Below are positions 52,862-62,542 of a stretch of 64,000 bases of DNA, in pieces (position 1 is the stretch's first letter; each line of letters starts with the position of its first letter). The position numbers were made by a program, and so were the translations under genes. Origin of the DNA: Hyphomicrobiales bacterium (lineage in GTDB: Bacteria > Pseudomonadota > Alphaproteobacteria > Rhizobiales > Rhodobiaceae); contig PKTR01000002.1 in the NCBI GenBank assembly GCA_002869065.1, forward strand, positions 496,001-560,000, written 5' to 3'. A model generated the notes under the pieces. It saw nothing but the letters and a program-made list of their open reading frames with translations, was not told the origin of the DNA and ran no database searches.

Positions 52862-53240
52862 TCGCCCGCCACGACGGAAAAGCCGGATCGGCGTGACGTC
52901 GTTGATCGACGTGGTTTTTCTGTTGCTGGTGTTCTTCATGCTGGCATCGACGTTCCTGCACTACACCGGGTTCGACCTTTCCGGTGGGCGCTCCCGCGCG
53001 ACCGCCAGTGCCGATGTCAACAAGCTGGTGATCGTGCGCGTCAGCGGCGACGGTATGCTCGATGTCAATGGCAGGCCGGTCGATCTCGATCGGCTGGCGG
53101 ATGAACTGACCGTTCTTGCCGACGGCGCGGACGTCAAAGTCGCCGTCAAGCCGGTTACGGATGCCAGGGTACAGGACGTCGTCGACGTCATCGACCGGAT
53201 CCGCATACCTGCCGTACGCGACGCCATGATCGTTCGATAG
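52851..53240 (+). CDS. exbD: ExbD/TolR family protein (first copy)
   Basis: Protein of 129 residues with a short basic cytoplasmic N-terminus, one span (about 14-36) containing SLIDVVFLLLVFFMLASTF with the proton-carrying Asp, and a periplasmic domain. It forms the peptidoglycan-anchoring and proton-coupled part of ExbB-ExbD, energising TonB. The ATG overlaps the exbB stop. A second exbD follows 17 bases after its stop, so two ExbD types may share one ExbB channel. Confidence 0.93.
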   Translation: MRISRPPRRKSRIGVTSLIDVVFLLLVFFMLASTFLHYTGFDLSGGRSRATASADVNKLVIVRVSGDGMLDVNGRPVDLDRLADELTVLADGADVKVAVKPVTDARVQDVVDVIDRIRIPAVRDAMIVR

Positions 53241-53257
53241 GCAAAGGCGAACTCATA

Positions 53258-53665
53258 ATGAGATTGAAGCGACCCTACAAGAAGCGCGATGAGGAAAACC
53301 TCATTCCTCTCATCAACATCGTCTTCCTTATGCTGATCCTGTTTCTTGCGGCCGGCGTCCTGCGGCCGTTCAAGGAAGGGAGCGTAAGCCCCGCCGAATC
53401 CAGCTTCTCGCAGCAGGGCGAGCGCCCCATGGAGCCTGTACTGGTCGACCGGTCGGGTCGCATCTTCGTAGGCGGCGAGGAACACGATCCAGCGTCGCTG
53501 ACGAGCCTGCTTCAATCCCGGCGCACGGCGGGGATGACCAATCCAGTCCCGGTCGTCGCCGACAGAGATCTGCCCGCCGACCAGCTCGTCGATGTGATCG
53601 AGGCGACGAAAGCCGCCGGTGTCGAGAAAATCCGCCTGGTGACCCGGAGGAGGGCAATGCCGTGA
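53258..53665 (+). CDS. ExbD/TolR family protein (second copy)
   Basis: Protein of 135 residues. After basic residues comes one span (about 13-30, LIPLINIVFLMLILFLAAGV), where the usual Asp of LIDVVF is replaced by Asn (INIVF). The periplasmic domain (about 45-133) ends in TKAAGVEKIRLVTRR. Loss of the proton-binding Asp suggests a structural, not a channel-active, partner of the first ExbD. It overlaps the tonB start by four bases. Confidence 0.9.
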   Translation: MRLKRPYKKRDEENLIPLINIVFLMLILFLAAGVLRPFKEGSVSPAESSFSQQGERPMEPVLVDRSGRIFVGGEEHDPASLTSLLQSRRTAGMTNPVPVVADRDLPADQLVDVIEATKAAGVEKIRLVTRRRAMP

Positions 53666-54633
53666 CTCCCTCTTCGGCTCATTGGATCGTCGGTTTGGCT
53701 CTCGCGGTCGGCGCCCATGTGCTGACCTTCTCGGCGTTGGGCTATCACGAGCCTCAGGCTCTGGTCGACGATGCTTTCAGCACGGTCATTTCCGTCGCCG
53801 GGTCACTCGATGATTATGCCTCGGACGCCGAACCGCTGGGACAAGACAGCGAGTCCGATGTCGAGGCACTCGATGATTTTGACGAGGTGGAAGCGGAGCC
53901 CATTTCTGAGAACGAACCGGAGGATGCGACCGATCCGCTGGATGCGCCGATTTCACCTCCGCAGGAACTCGAACCGGAAGTCGTCGAGACAATCAGCGAG
54001 GCGATCGAGCCGGAGCCCGCCGAAGTCGCCGCTGAACCCGTCGAAGTGACCCCCGAGCCCGTTGAAATGGCCCCGGAGCTGGTCGAACCGCAAGCCGCCG
54101 AGCTGACGCCCGAACAGATCGAACCGGAGACCATCGAAGATACGCCGGAGGAGATCGAGCCGGAAACCGTGGTGGCCGTACCGCCGCCGAAACCTGTCGT
54201 CAAAACCGTCGTGCAGGAGAAACCGCAGATAGTCCGGGCGAAAAAAGCGCCTCCAAAAGTCGACAAGCGCAGGCAGGTGGCGCCCAAGAAGGCGCCCGGC
54301 AAAAAGGCCGCGCAACGCGGCACCAGTCGCGGCGCAAGTCAGGGCAGCACTGGCGGGCTGTCTGCCTCGGCCAAACAGGCGGTCTTCGCCAAGTACAAGG
54401 CACGCGTGCGGTCGCGCATCGTCCGCCGGGTTCGCTCGACGCGCGGTCGGGGTACCGTTGTCGTTCGTTTCACGATCGCGGGTGGAGGAAGCGTTTCAGG
54501 ATCGCGCGTCGTCCGCAGTTCCAACGCATCCTTGAACAATGCGGCATTGAAGGCGGTGGGCGGGCGGTTTCCGCCAATTCCGTCCGAGTTGCCGCGAACG
54601 ATCACTTTGACCGTACCGATCGCGTTCAAGTAG
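53662..54633 (+). CDS. tonB: TonB energy transducer
   Basis: Protein of 323 residues from a GTG at 53662. An N-terminal span (about 8-26) with the ExbB-facing His is followed by an acidic, then Glu-Pro/Val-rich periplasmic linker (about 45-180), a Lys/Arg/Ala-rich part (about 185-220) and the TonB C-terminal domain (about 230-323), with GRGTVVVRFTIAGGGSVSGS and RFPPIPSELPRTITLTVPIA. The linker's Glu-Pro repeats span the periplasm. It should energise the receptor of the same operon, if ExbB is functional. Confidence 0.93.
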   Translation: MTPSSAHWIVGLALAVGAHVLTFSALGYHEPQALVDDAFSTVISVAGSLDDYASDAEPLGQDSESDVEALDDFDEVEAEPISENEPEDATDPLDAPISPPQELEPEVVETISEAIEPEPAEVAAEPVEVTPEPVEMAPELVEPQAAELTPEQIEPETIEDTPEEIEPETVVAVPPPKPVVKTVVQEKPQIVRAKKAPPKVDKRRQVAPKKAPGKKAAQRGTSRGASQGSTGGLSASAKQAVFAKYKARVRSRIVRRVRSTRGRGTVVVRFTIAGGGSVSGSRVVRSSNASLNNAALKAVGGRFPPIPSELPRTITLTVPIAFK

Positions 54634-54864
54634 CGGACTCATTTGCGAGGAAGGCCATATCTCACCCGTACGGTGAAGCTCGATAAGTGCGTGTGAATGA
54701 TGGCGCGCGAAATTGCGCCCTCAAACGCCAACGAAGGAAACTGGCGGAGATGCCGGGGAGCCTCTCAGACTCGGATTGGGGAGCGCGACCACGCGACCGG
54801 CGGGAAGGCCGGAAGGCCGCCCTCGCGGAGCCTGCGAACGCAGTGAGATTAGCCTGAGTGAATA

Positions 54865-54956
<92 letters not shown>

Positions 54957-54989
54957 GCAAAAGGGTCTAGGGCTTTTCAAAGCGCGCGG

Positions 54990-55018
54990 ACCATACACGT
55001 TCGAATCGCGTCCGACAA
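54990..55018 (-). promoter_or_regulatory. Promoter of tRNA-Ser
   Basis: On the minus strand TTGTCG (55013-55018), a 17-base spacer and TATGGT (54990-54995) lie about 35 bases before the tRNA. Confidence 0.5.
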
Positions 55019-55525
55019 GCGGGTTGGAACAGGAAATCCGGGCTGTTTTCTGGAGGGGCGAAAAGCGGCGCAAAACATGGGCAGAGAGGGATCCGATTGC
55101 CCGGCAAACACGCACACAAGAGGCCGCCCACGATGCATGCGGCAGCCGCAGGCGGCACGCAGGTTGCCGATCCGGCGTCCCCCATCCCGCCACACAGCGC
55201 GGCGCGCGCGGCATGTCGAACGGCCAGGGAGGCGCCGGCGGGAACGTTTGCATATGGTTCTGGAAGGCAGGGTCGCAGATGCGCGCGACTCACGCGCCAG
55301 TACTATGGTAACAGCACCGAGATGCGCCGGCAGAGAAAGGGACCGCCACGCAGCGCCGTGCAGACCGATATCAGCGGGTCGGGGCCGCGGTCTGACACTC
55401 CGGAACTGTCGGCCGGCCGCAGCGGGACCGGGCTCGAAACCCGTTTCGCACGCCCCATATCGACCCGGACGACGTCAAACTGCGGTTTTGCCGGCAGAAT
55501 CCCTTGATCCGGCCACTCATTTGCA

Positions 55526-55553
55526 TTGACTTCGGCAGCACCGTCCGTATAGT
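55526..55553 (+). promoter_or_regulatory. Promoter of rplU-rpmA
   Basis: TTGACT (55526-55531) and TATAGT (55548-55553) with a 16-base spacer, a strong sigma70-type promoter about 135 bases before rplU, leaving a leader of roughly 125 bases. Confidence 0.65.
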
Positions 55554-55686
55554 GCGCGCCGATCGCTGAGCGGTACGGTATGTGCCGCCTAATGCGCTGC
55601 CCGAGGCTCCCCGACGTTTTGTCGAACCAAAGTCCGCGGATTTGCCGCGGCGCCGAAGGGCGCGATCGAAACAAAGGTAAGAAGAC

Positions 55687-56340
55687 ATGTTCGCAGTCAT
55701 CAAGACCGGCGGCAAGCAGTATCGCGTCGCCAAAGACGATGTCATCGACATCGAAAAACTGCCGGCTGAAGCCGGTGAAACCGTCGTTTTCGACAATGTT
55801 CTGATGGTCGCCGGCGACGGCGAGCCGGTGATCGGCTCTCCGCTGGTCGAGGGCGCCTCGGTTGCCGGCGAAGTCGTCGAGCAGTTCCGCACCCGCAAGA
55901 TCATCGTCTTCAAGAAGCGCCGCCGGAAGAACTTCCGCCGCTCGAAGGGCCACCGCCAGGCGCTGACCTCGGTCCGGATCACCGACATCCTGACCGGTGG
56001 CGCCAAGCCGAAGGCCGCCGCGAAGGCGAAGCCGAAGGCGGAAGAAAAGCCGAAGGCCGAGAAGCCGGCCAAGGCCGAAGCCCCGGCGAAGGCCGAGGAA
56101 GCCGCAGTCGCGCCGCTGTTCACCGCGCCGGAAGGTGCCGCCGACGATCTCAAGAAGATCTCGGGCGTCGGTCCGGTTCTGGAGAAGAAGCTCAACGCGC
56201 TCGGCATCACGCAGTTCGCGCAGGTCGCCGCCTTCACCGCGGAAGACATCGCGCGCGTCGACGATGCGCTGTCGTTCAAGGGCCGCATCGAGCGCGACGA
56301 CTGGCTCGGCCAGGCCGCCAAGCTTGCCGCGGGCGAATAA
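55687..56340 (+). CDS. rplU: Ribosomal protein bL21 with C-terminal helix-hairpin-helix extension
   Basis: Residues 1-103 are a normal bL21 ([20 protein letters not shown] through [16 protein letters not shown]), which binds 23S rRNA in the large subunit. A Lys-Ala-Glu-Pro-rich linker (about 105-140) then leads to a helix-hairpin-helix domain (about 145-217) containing [20 protein letters not shown]. The whole is 217 residues, twice the normal length; such extensions are known in Hyphomicrobiales L21. It is the first gene of the rplU-rpmA pair. Confidence 0.97.
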   Translation: MFAVIKTGGKQYRVAKDDVIDIEKLPAEAGETVVFDNVLMVAGDGEPVIGSPLVEGASVAGEVVEQFRTRKIIVFKKRRRKNFRRSKGHRQALTSVRITDILTGGAKPKAAAKAKPKAEEKPKAEKPAKAEAPAKAEEAAVAPLFTAPEGAADDLKKISGVGPVLEKKLNALGITQFAQVAAFTAEDIARVDDALSFKGRIERDDWLGQAAKLAAGE

Positions 56341-56385
56341 GTCCGGGCATAATCGTTTCGAATTCAAGGATCAGGAGACAACGCC

Positions 56386-56655
56386 ATGGCTCACAAAAAA
56401 GCAGGCGGTTCCTCGCGTAACGGACGTGATACGGCTGGCCGTCGCCTCGGCATCAAGAAGTACGGCGGCGAGCACGTCATTCCGGGCAACATCATTGCCC
56501 GCCAGCGCGGCACCAAGTGGCACCCGGGCGACAATGTCGGCATGGGCAAGGACCACACGCTGTTCGCGACCGTCGAAGGTACCGTAACGTTCCGCGCCGT
56601 CGCCAACGGCCGCACGGTCGTGTCGGTTGCGCCAATCGCGGAAGCGGCTGAGTAA
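56386..56655 (+). CDS. rpmA: Ribosomal protein bL27
   Basis: Protein of 89 residues: [20 protein letters not shown] is the standard N-terminus reaching toward the peptidyl-transferase centre, followed by [20 protein letters not shown]. Length and sequence are typical. It follows rplU by 45 bases and ends at a strong terminator. Confidence 0.98.
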   Translation: MAHKKAGGSSRNGRDTAGRRLGIKKYGGEHVIPGNIIARQRGTKWHPGDNVGMGKDHTLFATVEGTVTFRAVANGRTVVSVAPIAEAAE

Positions 56656-56715
56656 CGTCGGATACACACGCCGGCGTCCCATCGACCCGGCGGATGAAAC
56701 ATCCGAGACGAATGC

Positions 56716-56745
56716 AAAGGGGAGACGGGATGCCGTCTCCCCTTT
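56716..56745 (+). terminator. Rho-independent terminator after rpmA
   Basis: AAAGGGGAGACGG (56716-56728) pairs over 13 bases with CCGTCTCCCCTTT (56733-56745), followed by T residues. Confidence 0.9.
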
Positions 56746-56766
56746 TCGCGTTCGCGGACGACAAAG

Positions 56767-57702
56767 ATGACCGGGCAAACGGACAAGACAGATCAGGCCT
56801 TTACCGACGCTTCGCTGCGCACCGCGCGGCTCGTGCTGCGTCGGCCGTGCGCGGCCGACCTGCCGGCGATCGTGCCGCTACTCGACAACGCAAACGTGTC
56901 GGAGATGACCTCGCGCATCCCGCATCCCTACACGATGGCCGATGCGCAGGGCTTTCTTGCCGCACTCAATGAGCCGGGCAATCTCGAAGACCTGTTCTTT
57001 GTTCTCAAGCGCGACGGCGGCAACGAAACGCTGATCGGTGCCTGCGGCACCATGGAAGCGGATGAGAAAAGCCGGGAGATCGGCTACTGGCTCGGCGAAC
57101 CGTTCTGGCGGCAGGGCTATGCGGCGGAGGCCGCGCGCGCCGTCGTCGACTACACATTCGCGAAATGGCCGGTCAGCGAACTGATCGCCCGCAGCCGCAC
57201 GGACAATGGCGCGTCGCTCGCCGTGCTGGCAAAGCTCGGCTTTGCCGAGACGGGCTGCGGGAGCTGTTCCTCGAAGGCGGCCGGGGCAAGCTTTCCCGCC
57301 ACCCTCTTTTCGCTGACGCGCGAGCGTTGGGAGGAGGCGCGCGGCGGCGGCGGCGGCGGCGGCGAAGGACCGTTCCTCGGCGAGTTGTTTGCAGGCCGGA
57401 TCGGCGTCCAGTGGGGGTTGCGCGGCGACCCGCCGCTGTGGGAGGCGATGGAGGTGCACTTTGCGCGCACGCCCCTGCCCGCCTCGCGCAACGAGCTGCG
57501 CGTGCTTCTGACGGATGCCTTCACGCTGTTGACCGGCGCGCACATCGACGATCCGTCGCGCGGAATCGAAGTGCTCGCGTTCCGACGCGGCGGCATGTCG
57601 AGCGGTCTCGTCTCACCGAAATTCTGGCGCGAAACAGGCCTGCCGGAGATCGAACAGCGCTGGACAGACGCGCAAAGCCGGCAAACCGCGAACCACGGCT
57701 GA
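56767..57702 (+). CDS. GNAT N-acetyltransferase with extra C-terminal domain
   Basis: Protein of 311 residues. Residues about 15-190 form a RimJ-type GNAT domain with the acetyl-CoA loop region REIGYWLGEPFWRQGYAAEA and DNGASLAVLAKLGF. A run of seven glycines (about 194-200) then joins a roughly 110-residue C-terminal domain (about 203-311) that I do not recognise. GNAT genes between rpmA and obgE are usual in Hyphomicrobiales; fusion to this second domain may be less so. The acceptor substrate is unknown. Confidence 0.88.
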   Translation: MTGQTDKTDQAFTDASLRTARLVLRRPCAADLPAIVPLLDNANVSEMTSRIPHPYTMADAQGFLAALNEPGNLEDLFFVLKRDGGNETLIGACGTMEADEKSREIGYWLGEPFWRQGYAAEAARAVVDYTFAKWPVSELIARSRTDNGASLAVLAKLGFAETGCGSCSSKAAGASFPATLFSLTRERWEEARGGGGGGGEGPFLGELFAGRIGVQWGLRGDPPLWEAMEVHFARTPLPASRNELRVLLTDAFTLLTGAHIDDPSRGIEVLAFRRGGMSSGLVSPKFWRETGLPEIEQRWTDAQSRQTANHG

Positions 57703-57764
57703 TCAAACTATGCAAAACCGCGGGAAAATGCGCTAAAAGCCAGCGTGCAGAAACGGATTGATCC

Positions 57765-58820
57765 ATGAAATTCCTCGACCAGGCGAGAGTCTTCATCAAA
57801 TCGGGCGACGGCGGTGCCGGCAGCGTCAGTTTTCGTCATGAGAAATACATCGAGTTCGGAGGCCCGGACGGCGGCGACGGCGGGCGCGGCGGCGACGTCA
57901 TCGTCAAATGCGTCGGCGGCCTCAACACGCTGATCGACTATCGCTACATGCAGCATTTCAAGGGTAAGACCGGCGGTCACGGCATGGGCAAGAATCGCAA
58001 TGGCGCCAAGGGTGCCGATGCGATCCTCAAGGTTCCGGTCGGCACGCAGATCCTTGAGGAAGATAACGAAACGCTGATCGCCGACATGACCGAAGAAGGC
58101 CAGGAGCTGGTGCTGGCGCGCGGCGGCAATGGCGGTTTCGGCAACACGCATTTCAAGTCGTCGACCAACCAGGCGCCGCGCCGCGCCAACCCGGGCCTCG
58201 AGGGCGAGGAACGGTGGATCTGGCTGCGGCTGAAGTTGATCGCGGATGCCGGCCTCGTCGGCCTGCCGAATGCCGGCAAGTCGACCTTCCTGGCCACCGT
58301 GACGGCGGCCAAGCCGAAGATCGCCGACTATCCCTTCACCACGCTGCATCCCAATCTCGGCGTGGTGCGGGTGCATGAGCGCGAATTCGTCATCGCCGAT
58401 ATTCCCGGCCTCATCGAGGGTGCGCATGAGGGTATCGGCATCGGCGACCGCTTCCTCGGCCATGTGGAGCGCTGCATGGTGCTCCTGCATCTGGTCGACG
58501 GTACGCAGGACGACGTCGCCGAGGACTATCGTGTCGTGCGCGGCGAACTGGAAGCCTACGGCAATGAACTCGCCAACAAGACGGAAGTCGTCGCGCTGAC
58601 AAAGGTCGATGCGCTCGACGACGAGGAGCGGGCGGAAAAGACCAAGGCGCTCGCCAAGGCCGCCGGCCGGCCAGTGATGCAGCTTTCGGCGCCAACCCGC
58701 GAGGGCGTCGATGCGGTGCTGCGCGCCTTGTGGCAGACGATCGCGGCGGAACGGGAGCGGGAGGCGGATCAATCCGTGCCTGCCGAGAAGGACACACCGG
58801 GCGAATGGCTGGACTTCTGA
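57765..58820 (+). CDS. obgE: Obg-family GTPase ObgE/CgtA
   Basis: Ribosome-assembly GTPase of 351 residues. The glycine-rich Obg fold (about 1-158; [18 protein letters not shown]) precedes the G domain with G1 GLPNAGKST (about 166-174), G3 DIPGLIEG, G4 TKVD and G5 near QLSAPT. It lacks a long C-terminal OCT domain, as is common in alphaproteobacteria. It acts in large-subunit maturation and growth control. Confidence 0.98.
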   Translation: MKFLDQARVFIKSGDGGAGSVSFRHEKYIEFGGPDGGDGGRGGDVIVKCVGGLNTLIDYRYMQHFKGKTGGHGMGKNRNGAKGADAILKVPVGTQILEEDNETLIADMTEEGQELVLARGGNGGFGNTHFKSSTNQAPRRANPGLEGEERWIWLRLKLIADAGLVGLPNAGKSTFLATVTAAKPKIADYPFTTLHPNLGVVRVHEREFVIADIPGLIEGAHEGIGIGDRFLGHVERCMVLLHLVDGTQDDVAEDYRVVRGELEAYGNELANKTEVVALTKVDALDDEERAEKTKALAKAAGRPVMQLSAPTREGVDAVLRALWQTIAAEREREADQSVPAEKDTPGEWLDF

Positions 58821-58879
58821 TCGTCCGCCACCGGTAGAAACGATGATCGCCGCCAAGGGCGGCAGGGAGAGGCTGCGCC

Positions 58880-60004
58880 GTGACGCACAAGCTGAATTCC
58901 TTCAAGCGGATCGTGGTCAAGATCGGCTCATCGCTGCTGGTCGATACCCGCAAGGGCGTGTTGAAGCGCACCTGGCTCGAAAGCCTGGCCGACGACATCG
59001 CCGATCTCGCCGAAGCCGGCTCCGAGGTCGTCATCGTGTCGTCGGGCGCGATCGCGCTCGGCCGTCACGTTCTCAAGCTGCCGATGCGGGCGCTCAGTCT
59101 CGAAGAAGCGCAGGCCGCTGCCGCTGTCGGCCAGATCTCGCTCGCCCGCACCTATACCGAGGCGCTTCGGGCGCGCGGCATCACCGCCGGGCAGATCCTG
59201 CTGACACCGGGCGACACGGAAGAGCGGCGGCGCTATCTCAACGCACGGCGCACGGTCGACACGTTGTTGACCATGGGCGCGGTTCCCGTCGTCAACGAGA
59301 ACGACACGGTGTCGACGGCGGAAATCCGCTACGGCGACAACGATCGGCTCGCGGCGCGCGTCGCCTCGATGATCAGTGCCGACTGTCTGGTGCTCCTGTC
59401 CGATATCGACGGGCTCTACACGGCCCCGCCGAACGAGACCCCGGACGCCACCTTCATCGCCGAGGTTCCGCGCATCACCACGCAGATCGAGGCAATGGCG
59501 GGCGCTGCCGGTTCGGAGTTGTCGCGCGGCGGCATGAAGACCAAGATCGAGGCGGCGAAGATCGCCACCACCGCCGGTACGTCGATGGTGATCGCATCCG
59601 GCAAGAAGCTGCACCCGCTGTCGGCCCTGTCCGAGGGCGGCAAGAGCACCTGGTTCCCGGCGCCGGCCTCGCCGGTAACAGCGCGCAAGAAATGGATTGC
59701 CGGCCACGTCAAGACGAACGGCGCGATCACGGTGGATGGCGGAGCGATGCGGGCGCTGCGCAACGGCAAGAGCTTGTTGCCGGCCGGTGTGCGCGCCATC
59801 GAAGGCGACTTTTCGCGCGGTGACGTGGTGGTGATCCGCGATCAGAATGGGCATGAACTCGGCCGCGGGCTGGTTGCCTACGACCATGACGACGCCGAGC
59901 GGCTGATGGGCCATTCGAGCCACGACATCGAGGCCCTTTTGGGCTACCGGGGACGCTCCGAGCTGATCCATCGTGACGATATGGTGCTCGGCGGCGAGGA
60001 ATGA
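58880..60004 (+). CDS. proB: Glutamate 5-kinase ProB
   Basis: First enzyme of proline synthesis from glutamate, 374 residues. The amino-acid kinase domain (about 1-265) shows [34 protein letters not shown] and [13 protein letters not shown]-terminal PUA domain (about 285-374) follows. The GTG at 58880 has GGGAGAGG upstream. It runs into proA with a one-base gap, so the two are cotranscribed. Confidence 0.97.
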   Translation: MTHKLNSFKRIVVKIGSSLLVDTRKGVLKRTWLESLADDIADLAEAGSEVVIVSSGAIALGRHVLKLPMRALSLEEAQAAAAVGQISLARTYTEALRARGITAGQILLTPGDTEERRRYLNARRTVDTLLTMGAVPVVNENDTVSTAEIRYGDNDRLAARVASMISADCLVLLSDIDGLYTAPPNETPDATFIAEVPRITTQIEAMAGAAGSELSRGGMKTKIEAAKIATTAGTSMVIASGKKLHPLSALSEGGKSTWFPAPASPVTARKKWIAGHVKTNGAITVDGGAMRALRNGKSLLPAGVRAIEGDFSRGDVVVIRDQNGHELGRGLVAYDHDDAERLMGHSSHDIEALLGYRGRSELIHRDDMVLGGEE

Positions 60005-60005
60005 G

Positions 60006-61310
60006 ATGACGGAGACGACGATGCTGGACCAGGCAGAGACGGGCGACGCGCTCGACGTGCGTGCCACCATGATGGCGATCGGCGCCAGGGCGCGGGCGGC
60101 CGCGCGGGTGCTGGCCAATGCCTCCACCGAAACCAAGAACACGGCGCTCGCGACGATGGCGCAGATGATCCGCTGCTCGGCGGCGCAGATCCTTGCGGCC
60201 AATGCGCAGGATATGTCGCGGGCCAAGGACGCCGGTATTTCCGGCGCCTTCCTCGACCGGCTGAAGCTGACGCCGGACCGTATCGAGGCAATCGCCAAGG
60301 GCATCGACGACATTGCCGCCCTCGCCGATCCGGTCGGCTCGATGATCGCCGAATGGGACCGCCCGAACGGGCTGCATATCGAACGCGTGCGCACGCCGCT
60401 CGGGGTTATCGGCGTGATCTATGAAAGCCGGCCGAACGTGACGGCGGATGCGGGTGCGCTGTGCCTTAAGGCCGGCAACGCGGTGATCCTGCGCGGCGGC
60501 TCGGATTCGTTTGCTTCGGCGCGCGCGATCCATGGCTGCCTGGCGCGCGGTCTGGCGCAGGCCGGCCTGCCGACCGACGCGATCCAGATCGTGCCGACCA
60601 TCGACCGCGCCGCCGTCGGCGAAATGCTCGCCGGGCTCGGCGGCAATGTCGACGTGATCGTGCCGCGCGGCGGCCGCAGCCTCGTCGAACGGGTTCAGAG
60701 CGAGGCCCGCGTGCCGGTCTTCGCCCATCTCGAAGGCGTCTGCCATCTCTACGTCCATTCCGCCGCCAACCTCGAGATGGCGATCGACATCGCGGTCAAC
60801 GCCAAGATGCGGCGCACCGGAATCTGCGGCGCGCTCGAGACGGTGCTAGTCGACAAGGCCGTCGTCGACACGCATCTGAAACCGCTCGTCGACGCATTGC
60901 AGACTGCCGGCTGCACGATCCGTGGTGACGAAACCGTGCAGGGCGCGGCGGACAGTATCGACGTGGCGACCGAGGACGACTGGTACGCCGAGTATCTTGA
61001 CGCCATCCTCGCCGTGAAGGTGGTTGACGGGCTCGATGCCGCCATCGATCACATCGAGACCTATGGCTCGCACCACACGGATTCGATCGTCACCGACGAT
61101 CAGACGGCGGCGGACACGTTCCTTGCCCGCGTCGACTCGGCGATCGTCATTCACAACGCCTCGACCCAGTTCGCCGATGGCGGCGAGTTCGGGATGGGCG
61201 CGGAGATCGGCATCGCCACCGGCCGCATGCATGCGCGCGGGCCGGTCGGCGTCGAGCAGTTGACCTCGTTCAAGTACCGCGTGCGCGGTTCGGGCCAGAC
61301 ACGGCCGTGA
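60006..61310 (+). CDS. proA: Gamma-glutamyl phosphate reductase ProA
   Basis: NADPH-dependent reductase of 434 residues, the second step of proline synthesis. Features are [26 protein letters not shown] and the catalytic Cys in [15 protein letters not shown]. The ATG at 60006 directly follows the proB stop and has GAGG upstream. Its stop overlaps nadD by four bases. Confidence 0.97.
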   Translation: MTETTMLDQAETGDALDVRATMMAIGARARAAARVLANASTETKNTALATMAQMIRCSAAQILAANAQDMSRAKDAGISGAFLDRLKLTPDRIEAIAKGIDDIAALADPVGSMIAEWDRPNGLHIERVRTPLGVIGVIYESRPNVTADAGALCLKAGNAVILRGGSDSFASARAIHGCLARGLAQAGLPTDAIQIVPTIDRAAVGEMLAGLGGNVDVIVPRGGRSLVERVQSEARVPVFAHLEGVCHLYVHSAANLEMAIDIAVNAKMRRTGICGALETVLVDKAVVDTHLKPLVDALQTAGCTIRGDETVQGAADSIDVATEDDWYAEYLDAILAVKVVDGLDAAIDHIETYGSHHTDSIVTDDQTAADTFLARVDSAIVIHNASTQFADGGEFGMGAEIGIATGRMHARGPVGVEQLTSFKYRVRGSGQTRP

Positions 61311-61957
61311 GCCGCGACGGGCTCCCCTACGAAGCCCTGCGCATTCCCGCCCATGCGGCGGGGATGACGATCGGGCTGTATGGCGGCTCGTTCAACCCAC
61401 CGCACGCAGCGCACGAACATGTCGCCTCGACCGCATTGACGCGGCTCGGGCTCGACCGTGTGTGGTGGCTGGTGACGCCGGGCAATCCTTTGAAAAGCCA
61501 CGATGAACTCGCCTCTCTGGCCGACCGCATGGCGGCCGTGAAGCAGCTCGCCGATCACCCGCGCTTCGTCATCACCGCGCTCGAAGCGGGCCACGGGCTG
61601 ACCTTTTCGGCCGATACGGTCTCCTTCCTGCGCAAGCGCTGTGCCGGCGTGCGCTTCGTGTGGATCATGGGGGCGGACAATCTCGCCGGCTTCCATCGCT
61701 GGCAGAGCTGGCGGGATATCGTCGAGACCGTACCGATCGCCATCGTCGATCGGCCGGGCTCTTCGCTCGCGCCGCTGTCGGCGCCGATGGCGCAGATCTA
61801 CTCGGGCGCGCGGGTCGACGAGGCTTCGGTGAAAGGGCTCGCCTGGCGCGAGGCGCCGGCGTGGACGTTCCTGCATGCGCCGCGCAGCCATCTGTCGTCG
61901 ACCGAGATCCGCCAGCGGACCAAGGTGAAATCGGCGGAAATTGGCGGTTTGTCTTGA
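61307..61957 (+). CDS. nadD: Nicotinate-nucleotide adenylyltransferase NadD
   Basis: Converts nicotinate mononucleotide to its adenine dinucleotide in NAD synthesis; 216 residues from a GTG at 61307 that overlaps the proA stop. The nucleotidyltransferase motif [18 protein letters not shown] and the C-terminal SSTEIRQR are diagnostic. An internal ATG at 61364 would start right at the motif and is less likely. It precedes rsfS as in many bacteria. Confidence 0.96.
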   Translation: MSRDGLPYEALRIPAHAAGMTIGLYGGSFNPPHAAHEHVASTALTRLGLDRVWWLVTPGNPLKSHDELASLADRMAAVKQLADHPRFVITALEAGHGLTFSADTVSFLRKRCAGVRFVWIMGADNLAGFHRWQSWRDIVETVPIAIVDRPGSSLAPLSAPMAQIYSGARVDEASVKGLAWREAPAWTFLHAPRSHLSSTEIRQRTKVKSAEIGGLS

Positions 61958-62099
61958 AATTGATACCCTCAACCCCTTATGTTCCGGCCGAGGGGACCGG
62001 TTCGGCCTCTCCCGGCATCCCGGGCAAGGATGCGATCAACGCGGAAACGCATGGCGAAAGGTGCAGTTCCTGACCATGATGGTTGAAAATGAGGCGTCC

Positions 62100-62486
62100 A
62101 TGGAAAAGGCGTCTCCTGTTGTGCTTGACGGCGCCACCGACGCCGAAAAGGCACGCGAAGCCGTTCTCAATAGCCTCGATGATTCCAAGGCTGAGGACAT
62201 CGTCCCCATCGACATCACCGGAAAGTCCTCGCTCGGCGATCACATTATCGTGGCGTCGGGGCGGTCGCATCGGCATGTCGGCGCCATCGCCGACCATCTG
62301 CTGCGCGACCTGAAGGATGCCGGCTTCGGCAATTGCCGGGTCGAAGGCCTGCCCCATTGCGACTGGGTGCTGGTCGACGCCGGCGATGTCATCGTTCACA
62401 TCTTCCGCCCGGAGGTCCGGGGTTTCTACAACATCGAGAAGATGTGGTCGGTCGACAAACCGGAAGGCGACCGGGCTCTGAGCTGA
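62100..62486 (+). CDS. rsfS: Ribosome silencing factor RsfS
   Basis: Protein of 128 residues that binds bL14 and blocks subunit joining when nutrients are scarce. SKAEDIVPIDITGKSSLGDH, VASGRSHRHVGAIAD, EGLPHCDWVLVDAGDVIVHI and RGFYNIEKMW are family signatures. The ATG at 62100 has GAGG five bases upstream; one at 62076 would add eight residues. It is cotranscribed with nadD and rlmH. Confidence 0.96.
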   Translation: MEKASPVVLDGATDAEKAREAVLNSLDDSKAEDIVPIDITGKSSLGDHIIVASGRSHRHVGAIADHLLRDLKDAGFGNCRVEGLPHCDWVLVDAGDVIVHIFRPEVRGFYNIEKMWSVDKPEGDRALS

Positions 62487-62542
62487 ACGCCGGCTAGCCG
62501 ATCGGCTGCCTGCAAGGCCGCAAGCGGCACGAGTTGAGTATC

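Larger units (their letters stand above)
54957..55686. other. Intergenic region between tRNA-Ser and rplU
   Basis: About 730 GC-rich bases containing the tRNA-Ser promoter on the minus strand and the rplU promoter on the plus strand. The frames here are Arg/Ala/Pro-rich with no protein features, so I see no gene. Confidence 0.5.
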
